Source: Cognatishimia sp. WU-CL00825
GTDB lineage: Bacteria; Pseudomonadota; Alphaproteobacteria; Rhodobacterales; Rhodobacteraceae
Length of the DNA stretch: 64,000 bases
Direction of reading: 5' to 3'
Assembly: GCF_040364665.1 (NCBI RefSeq)
Contig: NZ_BAABWX010000005.1
Location: forward strand, 1 to 64,000
The translations under genes were made by a program, and so were the position numbers. Positions within the stretch are counted from its first letter, which is position 1; each line of letters begins with the position of its first letter. Below, in pieces: positions 8,483-16,745 of this stretch. The notes below the pieces were generated by a model. That model ran no database searches. It saw only the letters and a list, made by a program, of their open reading frames with translations, and had not been told where the DNA came from.

Positions 8483-9393
8483 TCTGAAATTCCCTTTGCG
8501 CTGCGCGTTTTTCGCGTCACGATGCTTTGGACAGCGGTCAAGGTGAGCACCACCGCACCAAAGAAAACGCCCGCAGCAGCCGCATACCCCAGCCTTGGAA
8601 TAGAGCCGTCCCCCGTCGCAAAGGCGGTGCGGTAGATAAATATCTCCATGACTTCAGACGAGAAGAAAGGCCCGCCATTGGTCATCGCCATGATCAAAGG
8701 AAATACGTTTAGCGCCCCAACCGCGGAGATCAGCAAAATCGCTAGGGCAAATGGCAAGATAATCGGCAGAACGACATGATAGAGAAGGCGCGCGCGCTTA
8801 CAATTGTCCAAACGCGCAGCATCATACACCTCTTCGGGCACAGTTTGCAGCGCGGCCAGCCAATAGATCATTGTGATGCCAAGCCACTTCCAAACGTAAA
8901 CCCCGATGACGGATGGCATGACAGTATCTGCGCTGCCAAGGAAATCGACCGGACGGGAAATAAGCCCCAAATCCAACAAAATACCATTTACCGGACCGTT
9001 GAAAGGGCTCAGCAGAAATGTCCAAACAATGCCGATGACAGCTACGGGTGTCACTACCGGCAGAAAAATCATGGTCCGGAAAAAGCTCGACATTTTCAGC
9101 AGCTGATTGTTTAGCAGAACCGCCACCACAAGCGAGAGCGCCATTTGCAACGGCACGGTACCCAGCAGGAATAAGAGCGAGCGACCAAACGCGTCCCAAA
9201 AGATTGGGTCTGTGAACAGTTTTACAAAGTTCCCCAATCCGACAAACACTTTGGCCGAATTGAAACCCGACCAATCGTGAAGGGCGAAATACATGGATGC
9301 TACGATGGGGTAGAAAACGAACATGCCGCCCAGGATCAGGCCCGGCAATATCATCAAATATTGGTAACGATACTGGCGCAGAATTTGCAACAT
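8479..9393 (-). CDS. Carbohydrate ABC transporter permease (MalF/UgpA type)
   Basis: This 304-residue membrane protein starts with a basic cytoplasmic segment followed by a long hydrophobic helix (LMILPGLILGGMFVFYPIV) and has five further hydrophobic segments. The EAA-type loop reads DAARLDNCKRARLLYHVVLP. It pairs with the downstream MalG-type permease to form the membrane channel of a CUT1 sugar importer. A large intercistronic stem-loop in the gap before this gene separates it from the binding-protein gene and may lower permease expression relative to the binding protein. Confidence 0.92.
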   Translation of the reverse strand: MLQILRQYRYQYLMILPGLILGGMFVFYPIVASMYFALHDWSGFNSAKVFVGLGNFVKLFTDPIFWDAFGRSLLFLLGTVPLQMALSLVVAVLLNNQLLKMSSFFRTMIFLPVVTPVAVIGIVWTFLLSPFNGPVNGILLDLGLISRPVDFLGSADTVMPSVIGVYVWKWLGITMIYWLAALQTVPEEVYDAARLDNCKRARLLYHVVLPIILPFALAILLISAVGALNVFPLIMAMTNGGPFFSSEVMEIFIYRTAFATGDGSIPRLGYAAAAGVFFGAVVLTLTAVQSIVTRKTRSAKGISE

Positions 9394-9413
9394 AGTTTAG
9401 GGCCTTATTAAGG

Positions 9414-9440
9414 TCGGGTCGGCGCAAGGTGCCGACCCGA
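9414..9440 (-). other. Intercistronic stem-loop between binding protein and permease genes
   Basis: Perfect 10-base arms (TCGGGTCGGC at 9414-9423 and its complement at 9431-9440) enclose a 7-base loop in the 52-base gap after the solute-binding protein gene. No run of U follows. Such hairpins commonly protect the upstream binding-protein mRNA or partly stop transcription, giving more binding protein than permease. Confidence 0.7.
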
Positions 9441-9445
9441 TTAGC

Positions 9446-10957
9446 TTAGTAATCCGCCGCGCCGAAATCGACGTTTGGATTCCAATTCGCAAAGACCAAA
9501 TCAGATCGGTCAACGCTTGCACCCTGAGATTTTGCCGAGGCAAAGGCCGCATCCAAAGAGGCGTTGTAACGGTCTTTCAGTGCCTTCATTTCTTTTTCCA
9601 CGCCCTTTAGCTGGCCAGAAACCAGCCCCTGAACTGTGCGCGCAAAGTTGATCTCTGGGGCCTGAAAACCGGCGATAACCTTTGTCAGATCACCATTGCG
9701 AACAACCGGGTTTGGTCCAACACGGATTTGATCATTGAACATATTCAACGCTGCTTTGGCGCGCGGTGACATATCTGCACCGGCAATCGCATCTGGGAAG
9801 ATTGGCGGATCACCAGCGCCAACGATATTGGCCCAGGCGGTTTGCCCCTCGGTTGTGCCAAGATAGTGGAAGATATCGCCGACAATGCCGCCATTCTGCG
9901 ACCCTTTGAATACCCACATGGTATTTTGTGGCGCGGCACCTTGGCCAATTGTCAGTTTCCCTACGGGCCCAGAGTCAGGCACTGGCCCGCTGGACACTCC
10001 AAAATCAAATTCAGGATTTGAACCTTCCCAGCCTGGGATATTCCAAGGGCCCTGCAAGATCATGCCCGCTGCACCTTGCGGCATATATGCGCGCGCTTGC
10101 GGCGCATTCATGCTCATGATGCCAGGGAAGATGCTGCCATCAGCCTGCATGGCGATCAACAGCTCTACTGCAGCAATATATTGATCACTATCAAAGACAT
10201 AGTCACCTGTGCGGAAATCAATATCCGCCTCGATTACGCTGTCTCCACCCGCGCTAGCACCAGCCATGCGGCCCATATTGCGCACGGTTTGTGCCCACCG
10301 CCCAAGCTGAGAGCCACCGATGATAAAGCCAAAATAGCGACCTTTGCCGGCTTCGGTGATTTTCGCTGCGGCATCGCGGAATCCGGTCCATGTCAAAGGC
10401 TTATCTTCGGGATCATATCCCGCCGCCTCTAGGTAGGCTTTGTTGTACAATAAATGCGTGCCATAGCGCTTGTTTGACGTGAACGGTAACCCATAGGTTT
10501 TGCCGTCAAACATATTGATACCTGGCAAAAAGGCCCCATCTGGAAAACCAGCCTTCCACTCTTCGATATTAGGAATGAAATCGTCGTAAGGCTGAATCCA
10601 GCCCTGAGCGACGGCCTCGGCCGGATTAACGCTTTGCGGCAATGCAAATACATCGTGCGCCGAATTGTTTCTCACACCCAGCGGTACAACCTGTGCAATC
10701 TCTTTCCACGGCAACGCGTCATAGACCACATCAACTCCGCGATCTTTACTGTATTGCTCAAAGAACTGCTTAAAGAAGACAGCTTTCTGGTCGCCACTAT
10801 CAATCCAACGGAACTTTGAGTCCTTTGCAATTGCATTGATCGCTTTCGGTAGCATTTCGGCGCTCGCAGGCCCGGCCAAAGCAGCAGCCCCCAGCGCTGC
10901 GGTTGAACCTTTGACAAACGCCCGGCGCGACATGTTCATAGATTTCGTAAAAGTCAT
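9446..10957 (-). CDS. ABC transporter solute-binding protein, Tat-exported
   Basis: The 503-residue protein begins with a twin-arginine signal, SRRAFVKG (R11, R12), followed by an Ala-rich hydrophobic stretch ending PASA, so it is exported folded to the periplasm. The body matches family 1 extracellular sugar-binding proteins, with typical segments such as GLPFTSNKRYGTHLLYNKAYLEAAG and GAAGMILQGPWNIPGWE. The ATG at 10957 is chosen because GGGAGGA lies just upstream; a longer in-frame extension to 11002 lacks this. It is the first gene of the importer-sulfatase operon and is divergent from a LysR gene 112 bases away, which probably controls it. The ligand is likely a sulfated carbohydrate or related compound. 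Confidence 0.9.
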   Translation of the reverse strand: MTFTKSMNMSRRAFVKGSTAALGAAALAGPASAEMLPKAINAIAKDSKFRWIDSGDQKAVFFKQFFEQYSKDRGVDVVYDALPWKEIAQVVPLGVRNNSAHDVFALPQSVNPAEAVAQGWIQPYDDFIPNIEEWKAGFPDGAFLPGINMFDGKTYGLPFTSNKRYGTHLLYNKAYLEAAGYDPEDKPLTWTGFRDAAAKITEAGKGRYFGFIIGGSQLGRWAQTVRNMGRMAGASAGGDSVIEADIDFRTGDYVFDSDQYIAAVELLIAMQADGSIFPGIMSMNAPQARAYMPQGAAGMILQGPWNIPGWEGSNPEFDFGVSSGPVPDSGPVGKLTIGQGAAPQNTMWVFKGSQNGGIVGDIFHYLGTTEGQTAWANIVGAGDPPIFPDAIAGADMSPRAKAALNMFNDQIRVGPNPVVRNGDLTKVIAGFQAPEINFARTVQGLVSGQLKGVEKEMKALKDRYNASLDAAFASAKSQGASVDRSDLVFANWNPNVDFGAADY

Positions 10958-11048
10958 TTCTTCCTCCCAGAAGGGGCACTCCTCTGCCCAAGATTTGAAC
11001 AATATGCCCGAGGTGATGAATTAATAAAAGTTTACTTTTTTTCATTTT

Positions 11049-11067
11049 TGATTACAAAGCTTAATCA
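11049..11067. promoter_or_regulatory. Candidate LysR operator
   Basis: TGATTA-N7-TAATCA is a perfect dyad ending 2 bases before the ATG of the lysR gene at 11070, in the divergent region shared with the importer operon. Its place fits negative autoregulation by a LysR-type protein. No Shine-Dalgarno sequence is visible before this lysR ATG. Confidence 0.45.
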
Positions 11068-11069
11068 TT

Positions 11070-12026
11070 ATGCTCAGCAACCTCGAATCCATCGCCCGGT
11101 TTGTCACCATAGTCGAAGAAGGCACAATGCGCCGCGCCGCTGAACGGCGTGGTGTGACGCAAGCCGCCCTCACGCGCAGCCTAAAACTGCTGGAAGACAG
11201 TGTTGGTGCCGCATTGTTTGATCGTCGCGCACGTGGACTTCATCTGACGCAGATGGGGCACGAAGTTCTGCAGCAAGCCCGTCATTTGTTGCGAGAAGTT
11301 CAATTGTCAGAGGCTGAAATTCGCGCCCGCCATGCGGGAGAACGCGGCCTATTACGCTTGTCTGCGGCCCCTGTGTGGTTGTGGTCTGTGATCCCAAGTA
11401 TCTTACCGCAGGTACACAAAACCTATCCAGGCTTGACCTTCGAACTCACCGCCCAAAACTATGAAGAAGCGATCCCTTTGCTGAAAAATGGCGAATGCGA
11501 CGCCTTTTTCGGAGGCTTCCAAAAAGTGGAACCCCTGCCCTCTTTTCTAGTTAGAACGCCAATGTTTACCGCCCGTCTGGCCGTGGCCGCACGAAAGAGT
11601 CACCCGTTGATGCAACAAGATCAGGTGACCCTGCATGATTTGCTCAACTGCAACTGGATCTCGTTTCAAAACGATGTCGCCTATTTGGATACGCTAAATG
11701 CCATTATTCACCGCCAGACAGGTGAAACCATCAAAGCGGCGATCCACTGCGACTCGATGCTGCCAGCGCTAGAGCTATTGCGTCACGGGAACTATGTCTC
11801 TTTGCTACCAAGCAACTTCGTCAATCATCTTTACGGCGACGGAGTGGGAATCTTGAGTTTGAATATTGACGATATTTCTTTTCAATCAGGGCCAATCTAT
11901 CGACGTGGCCTGAACAGCAATAGCGCGTTTAAGTTGCTTTTGGACTTGGCACAAAAACGCGTTTCAGACCTGGGTCTCGAAGATCCGTATTTGCCCGACA
12001 ACCTCAGCAGGCCTCAGACCACTTAG
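11070..12026 (+). CDS. LysR family transcriptional regulator (importer-sulfatase operon)
   Basis: The 318-residue protein has an N-terminal winged helix-turn-helix (about residues 1-60, with MRRAAERRGVTQAALTRSLKLLE) and a periplasmic-binding-protein-like effector domain. It is transcribed away from the solute-binding protein gene, the classic layout for a LysR regulator and its target. The likely inducer is the imported sulfated compound or its breakdown product. The 3' end is 2 bases from the convergent DUF336 gene. Confidence 0.88.
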   Translation: MLSNLESIARFVTIVEEGTMRRAAERRGVTQAALTRSLKLLEDSVGAALFDRRARGLHLTQMGHEVLQQARHLLREVQLSEAEIRARHAGERGLLRLSAAPVWLWSVIPSILPQVHKTYPGLTFELTAQNYEEAIPLLKNGECDAFFGGFQKVEPLPSFLVRTPMFTARLAVAARKSHPLMQQDQVTLHDLLNCNWISFQNDVAYLDTLNAIIHRQTGETIKAAIHCDSMLPALELLRHGNYVSLLPSNFVNHLYGDGVGILSLNIDDISFQSGPIYRRGLNSNSAFKLLLDLAQKRVSDLGLEDPYLPDNLSRPQTT

Positions 12027-12028
12027 GG

Positions 12029-12448
12029 CTAAACAGCGCGGATGGCCTGATCGATCGCTGCGCGCGCCACGGATTCGTCCTGTAGCGACGACGCGCCGGA
12101 AATTCCAACCGCACCCACCAATCGCCCGTGCTGGTTGACAAGCTCTCCACCCGGCTGCGGCGCGAAACCTTGGGGCGACAGAGCGGAAATTGCCGCCGAA
12201 AACCGATCTGGCAGGATGCCATTTTCAAATATCTCGAAAAGTTGACCGGTACTCATTCCCATGCCAATCGCAGCATTCGCTTTGGCTAATGCAATCGAAT
12301 GGCGCAGCGAGCCCGCGTTGTCCTGTGCCAGCGAATACTTAATATTGCCCCCAGCGTCCAGAATCACAATTGCCAGCGAAAATATCCCCATTTTTTGTGC
12401 ATGAGCCACTGCGCCGTCTGCAATTTTGCGTGCCAATTCAAGTTGCAT
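12029..12448 (-). CDS. DUF336/GlcG-HbpS family protein
   Basis: This 139-residue protein has the DUF336 pattern: VILDAGGNIKYSLAQDNA, HSIALAKANAA, and a C-terminal GAVGISGASSLQDESVARAAI. The family includes GlcG-like proteins and the haem-binding HbpS, and its members often accompany catabolic or oxidative genes. There is no signal peptide, so it is probably cytoplasmic. It overlaps the upstream LigB-type dioxygenase gene by 11 bases and should be made from the same transcript. Its exact activity is not known; haem or cofactor binding is possible. Confidence 0.85.
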   Translation of the reverse strand: MQLELARKIADGAVAHAQKMGIFSLAIVILDAGGNIKYSLAQDNAGSLRHSIALAKANAAIGMGMSTGQLFEIFENGILPDRFSAAISALSPQGFAPQPGGELVNQHGRLVGAVGISGASSLQDESVARAAIDQAIRAV

Positions 12449-13220
12449 CGCTTACCTCCCAGGCAGCCATACCAATAGATCCATAGCTATAAGATCGATG
12501 CAGTTGGCGCATCACTGCAGATCGGCGCGCACTGCAAACACCACAGATCACAATCAATGGCAAAAAATGTTCAGCGGTAGGGTGACTTGGAACATTGGGT
12601 TGATGTTCACTAAATCGCAACAATTCAGACCAGTTTTGCGACGCTAGAACATTTTCAACCCAATCGTCAAAATCTGTCGCCCATTTCGGAGGAAGTGTGC
12701 CTTCTGGCGCGATCCGTCGCAAATTATGGACCGTTGCGCCAGAGCCAATGACCAAAATATCCTGATCTGCAAGTGCTGCGAGCGCCTGACCAAGTTGAAA
12801 ATGTTGCTCTGGCGACGCGGTGTGATCCAATGAAATTTGAACAACTGGCACGTCCGCCTTGGACAACATTAAACGCAAGGGGATCCACGCACCGTGATCT
12901 AACCCTCTGCGCGCGTCTTCTGTTGCTTTAAAACCAGCGTTGTCCAGCGCGGCTTTGGCCGCCGTAATCAACCAAGGTGCGGTACGCGCCGCGTACTGAA
13001 TTTTGTGCAGTGCCGAGCCAAAACCGCCAAAATCATGAATCGTTTTCAGATCCGGGGCCGTGGTAATGCTCACCCCAATAGTTTCCCAATGCGCAGATAT
13101 GATCACAATACCTTTGGGGCGCGAACGCTTCTTGAGGACTGTCGCCAAAAACTGTGCGGCCGGGATATCGCTGATTGCCAAATCAGGCGCACCATGTGGT
13201 AAAAACATTGCTGGCTGCAT
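12438..13220 (-). CDS. Class III extradiol dioxygenase (LigB / DODA type)
   Basis: The 260-residue protein fits the LigB family, which includes 4,5-DOPA extradiol dioxygenase-like proteins. Metal-ligand candidates are H9 in FLPHGAPDL, the His in ISAHWE, the His in LDHGAWIPL, and HPTAEHFLPL near the C-terminus. These enzymes cleave catechol-type rings with Fe(II) or Zn-bound forms. It lies 2 bases downstream of a glutathionyl-hydroquinone reductase gene and overlaps a DUF336 gene, which together suggest aromatic or quinone metabolism. The substrate is not predictable from sequence. Confidence 0.87.
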   Translation of the reverse strand: MQPAMFLPHGAPDLAISDIPAAQFLATVLKKRSRPKGIVIISAHWETIGVSITTAPDLKTIHDFGGFGSALHKIQYAARTAPWLITAAKAALDNAGFKATEDARRGLDHGAWIPLRLMLSKADVPVVQISLDHTASPEQHFQLGQALAALADQDILVIGSGATVHNLRRIAPEGTLPPKWATDFDDWVENVLASQNWSELLRFSEHQPNVPSHPTAEHFLPLIVICGVCSARRSAVMRQLHRSYSYGSIGMAAWEVSDAT

Positions 13221-13222
13221 GA

Positions 13223-14185
13223 TTACAATCCCAATGCTTGCAGGTCTGGACCGTCCGGTATCAACCCATTTGGATTTAGATCCTTTATCGAATAATACCC
13301 GGCTTTAATATGATCGATACGGACGGTTTCCCGTATTCCAGGGATTTCTAGTATCGTCTTTAAGAAACCCGACAGATTTGGATAGTCTGCAATGCGGCGA
13401 CGATTGGTTTTGAATAAACCAACATATGCAGCGTCAAACCGGATCAAAGTCACGAACGCCCGCACATCAGCCTCTGTGAGCGTTGCTCCAAGCAAAAATT
13501 TGCGACCATCTGAAAGCCTTGCCTCAAGCACGTCAAGCATTTCGAATATGGCATGATTTGCCTCCTCATAGGCAAATTGAGTAGAGGCAAAGCCCGCCTT
13601 GTACACACCGTTGTTTAAGGCTCCATACAATTGGGTATTAAGCGTTTCGATGTCCTCCAAGAGGGTCTTTGGGCGCAGATCGATGCTGGGCGAAGCAAGA
13701 TCTCCGAAACCAGAATTGAGAATTCGAACGATGTCTGCGCTTTCATTATTTATGATGCGCCCGGCCTGCTTGTCCCATAAAACCGGCACCGTTGCGCGAC
13801 CAGAAACGTTTTGATCAGTGTGACTATAGAACTCGTGCACATAATTGGCGCCAATCAGAGTGTCGTGCGAATTTGCACCTAGAAAATCCCCAAATCGCCA
13901 ACCTTGGTCCGACAAGCGCGGATCGACCACAGATACGGAAATGACACTTTCTAGCTTCTTAAGCGTCCGAACCATCAACGTGCGCGACGCCCAGGGACAG
14001 ATATAGGCGACGATCAGATGATAACGATTGGCTTCGGCTGGCGAGGCCGATTGCCCCTCGGGTCCAGCTGAACCATCTGGCGTAATCCAGTCGCGAAAAA
14101 CTGAATTCTGACGGACAAATCGCCCATCGACATCTGCGGACTGAATTGGTTGCCAATCCGCGTCCCACTTACCGTTCACTAGCAT
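13223..14185 (-). CDS. Glutathionyl-hydroquinone reductase (GST Xi class)
   Basis: The 320-residue protein resembles E. coli YqjG and PcpF. The conserved CPWASR motif places the catalytic Cys at 63, following the typical N-terminal FVRQNSVFRDWI and NRYHLIVAYICPWA. These cytoplasmic enzymes remove glutathione from glutathionyl-hydroquinones. The length (about 320) is normal for this class, which is larger than other glutathione transferases because of an N-terminal extension. It is the first gene of a three-gene set with LigB and DUF336 genes. A 15-base palindrome lies directly upstream, and a LysR gene is 101 bases further upstream on the same strand. Confidence 0.92.
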   Translation of the reverse strand: MLVNGKWDADWQPIQSADVDGRFVRQNSVFRDWITPDGSAGPEGQSASPAEANRYHLIVAYICPWASRTLMVRTLKKLESVISVSVVDPRLSDQGWRFGDFLGANSHDTLIGANYVHEFYSHTDQNVSGRATVPVLWDKQAGRIINNESADIVRILNSGFGDLASPSIDLRPKTLLEDIETLNTQLYGALNNGVYKAGFASTQFAYEEANHAIFEMLDVLEARLSDGRKFLLGATLTEADVRAFVTLIRFDAAYVGLFKTNRRRIADYPNLSGFLKTILEIPGIRETVRIDHIKAGYYSIKDLNPNGLIPDGPDLQALGL

Positions 14186-14200
14186 CGCATGCTTCCTTTA

Positions 14201-14215
14201 TTGACCCCTGGTCAA
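14201..14215. promoter_or_regulatory. Palindrome upstream of the hydroquinone reductase gene
   Basis: TTGACC-CCT-GGTCAA, a perfect 6-base dyad with a 3-base spacer, lies 16-30 bases upstream of the start codon. Its place over the likely leader or promoter suggests a repressor or LysR-family contact site for the GST-LigB-DUF336 operon. Confidence 0.45.
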
Positions 14216-14286
14216 ATACATAGGCGATGCGCCCCATTCCTATAATATACCAATCTGTTGTTTCATTATAAACAAATCATTGATAA

Positions 14287-15180
14287 TTATGAACTCAAAG
14301 CGTCGACAATGAAATCGACAAACACCCTTACCCGCGCCGACAAATGGCGATTTTCAAGGTACACTGCATAAATGCCAAGGCTTTCAGGCTGATATTCTTG
14401 AAGAATCGGGCAAAGCGCCCCTTCTGCGATGTCTGCAGCCACAACATAATATGGGCAAAGCATAACCCCCGAATTGCGCAACGCATAGCGACGGGCCGCG
14501 GCTGCGCTATTGACCTTCAGACGGCCTGTAACCTGAATGGTCTTTTCGCTCTTTGCATCCATTGGATCAGAAAACATCCAACGATCGCCAAGTCTATAAT
14601 TCGAATCAATTATGCAGTCATGTCCAATCAAATCATCAGGCGTTGCTGGTTTTCCGTTGCGGGACAGGTAATTGGGGCTGGCGCAATACACCAGATCCGT
14701 CTCTGCAATTTTTTTGGCAACAAGCGAGGAATCTTCCAATTTACCAATACGGATCGCAACGTCGAAACCTTCGTCATTAAGGCTGGTGTGGCGGTCGGTC
14801 AGGTGCATATTGACCTGGACCTGAGGATAAGTGATTGCAAATTCTGCAACAATATCAGCTAGAAACAATTCGCCATACGTTGCAGGGGCGGTCAGTCTTA
14901 GCGAGCCCTTTGGGTCCAGATGATCTTGCTGCAAGCCCGCGGACAACTCGGAAAAATCATCCAGAAATTGTCGACTTTTTTCTAGATATGTTTCACCTGT
15001 TACCGTCATCCTGACATTGCGCGTCGACCGAATAAACAATTGTGTTCCAAGCCTATCTTCTAGGGTGCGCACATACTTGCTTACCAATTGGGGGGTCATT
15101 CCCAAACGCTGCGCCGCAGCTGTAAAGGACTTTGCATCCGCCACAGCAACATAGGTTTTCATAAGGTCAATGCGGTCCAT
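14287..15180 (-). CDS. LysR family transcriptional regulator
   Basis: The 297-residue protein starts MDRIDLMKTYVAVADAKSF, the usual LysR beginning, with the helix-turn-helix at AAAQRLGMTPQLVSKYVRTLE. The C-terminal effector domain follows the CrgA/YafC-like subgroup (LRLTAPATYGELFLADIVAEF). The frame could start 42 bases earlier, but the family start favours 15180. It lies upstream of and on the same strand as the GST-LigB-DUF336 set and is the likely regulator, although the downstream MFS gene on its other side (15246-16577) is also a candidate target. Confidence 0.87.
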   Translation of the reverse strand: MDRIDLMKTYVAVADAKSFTAAAQRLGMTPQLVSKYVRTLEDRLGTQLFIRSTRNVRMTVTGETYLEKSRQFLDDFSELSAGLQQDHLDPKGSLRLTAPATYGELFLADIVAEFAITYPQVQVNMHLTDRHTSLNDEGFDVAIRIGKLEDSSLVAKKIAETDLVYCASPNYLSRNGKPATPDDLIGHDCIIDSNYRLGDRWMFSDPMDAKSEKTIQVTGRLKVNSAAAARRYALRNSGVMLCPYYVVAADIAEGALCPILQEYQPESLGIYAVYLENRHLSARVRVFVDFIVDALSS

Positions 15181-15245
15181 ATAATCAACATATTGTTGAT
15201 TATCCTTAGAGAACACCCCCAACCGTCCATATTTTCAAAACCTGA

Positions 15246-16577
15246 CTATGTAGCAGGCAGATTTTGAGGCGGTACTTGATAGGTCGAGGCCAGAGCGGCT
15301 GACGCAATGATCACCATCGCAGCAATCGGAAAAAGCCACGCGCCAAACGAGACATACAGCACGCCACCCGCAACCAAGCCGACAATGCTGGCAATCGCAC
15401 CTGCGCTTTGTGCAAAACCTTGAACCGCCCCTTGTAGCTCATCGCCCCCAGCCTGAGACAACACTGCCATGAATGTAGGCCACATCAACCCATTGCCCAG
15501 CGCCACCAGCATCGCGGAAAAATAGATCACCACAACTGATCCTGACAAGAGCATTGCAAATCCAACTGCAAGCGCCAGCCCGCCCACGCCCATCAATTGC
15601 CGATCTTCAAACCGATCAGAAACGCGCGACAAAATTGGACCCTGAACCACAATCATAGCTAAACTGAGCACAGCAAAATAGGTGCCAATCTGCGGCACGG
15701 TCCAGCCAAGGCCCTGGACCGCGTGCACCGGAAAGGCCACATAGAAAAAGCTGAACCCAAGCATCACAAGGAAATTAATCGCCAGCAGCGCCGTCATGTT
15801 TGGCAACTTGAGTATCACCCAAAAACCGTTCGCCTGCCGATGTTGTATTTCATATGCGCTTCGATGTTCCTGGCCATATAGATCGCAAGCCGTTGGGTTT
15901 TCCAACGGTTCTGTAATCGCCCTTGGCGTGGTTTCAGAAAGGCCAAATCGCATCAAAACCAAGGCCGCTGCGGATATGGCAAAGGCCGCTGACACCGGCA
16001 ATACCGGCCCAAGCACCGTGGCACCAAGCAGTCCAGCCAAAGCTGGACCCAGTACAAAACCAAGATTGCTAGAGACCGCCATCCGGCCAAAATTTTTCGC
16101 ACGGTCTTGTTCTGACGTTATGTCGGCAAGATAAGCATTAGAGACCGATACATTGCCACCCGTCAGACCATCAGCCGCGCGTGCAGCAAACAAAACCAAA
16201 AGCGGCAGAGTTACAACAAAATCACCAAGCCACTTGCTTTGCACATTCAGCAGTATTGTGCCCGGCAATGCAAACGCCAACAGAAAAATGCCCCAAGATG
16301 CCAAGGTCCCAAGCTGGCTAAGCAAAAGAACGCGCCGCCGACCGGTGCGATCGGACATCTTGCCAAGAACCGGCGCACCAAAGAGCTGAAAGAAAGAGTA
16401 GGTTGCCGCCAGAATACCATAGACAACTGCGTTCCCGCCCCATTGCGAAACAAGCACCACCAGAAACGGGGTCACGATAGAAAAGCCCAAAGTTCCGACG
16501 AAATTCACCGCCAATAGAGGGGCGATTGACGGCTGCTTCGTAAGTGTGTTTTGGTTTTCTTCCATTTCAATCCGCAT
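15246..16577 (-). CDS. MFS transporter, drug/H+ antiporter type
   Basis: The 443-residue inner-membrane protein has about 12 hydrophobic segments and the MFS loop motif GKMSDRTGRRRVLL between helices 2 and 3. The second half repeats the pattern with RVSDRFEDRQLMG. Similarity in arrangement is to TetA/DHA1-type exporters, with an extended central loop (about residues 215-250). An in-frame ATG 12 bases inside (MEENQ) is an alternative start. It ends 65 bases upstream of the LysR gene on the same strand, so it could be co-regulated with the aromatic-type cluster. The substrate is unknown. Confidence 0.88.
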   Translation of the reverse strand: MRIEMEENQNTLTKQPSIAPLLAVNFVGTLGFSIVTPFLVVLVSQWGGNAVVYGILAATYSFFQLFGAPVLGKMSDRTGRRRVLLLSQLGTLASWGIFLLAFALPGTILLNVQSKWLGDFVVTLPLLVLFAARAADGLTGGNVSVSNAYLADITSEQDRAKNFGRMAVSSNLGFVLGPALAGLLGATVLGPVLPVSAAFAISAAALVLMRFGLSETTPRAITEPLENPTACDLYGQEHRSAYEIQHRQANGFWVILKLPNMTALLAINFLVMLGFSFFYVAFPVHAVQGLGWTVPQIGTYFAVLSLAMIVVQGPILSRVSDRFEDRQLMGVGGLALAVGFAMLLSGSVVVIYFSAMLVALGNGLMWPTFMAVLSQAGGDELQGAVQGFAQSAGAIASIVGLVAGGVLYVSFGAWLFPIAAMVIIASAALASTYQVPPQNLPAT

Positions 16578-16745
16578 AGGCCAGCGATTCTCAATTAGAA
16601 TAGGTCAGTTTGATCAACATTGCCTAATGAACACCAATACTGTTGCTTTGAACCGCCTCTCGCGCAAAATCTTAACGGGTTTTCTTCGGACCGTGACCAA
16701 GGTGTGATACAGACGTCAAAAGCCCGATTGTTAAGAGACAGTAAT

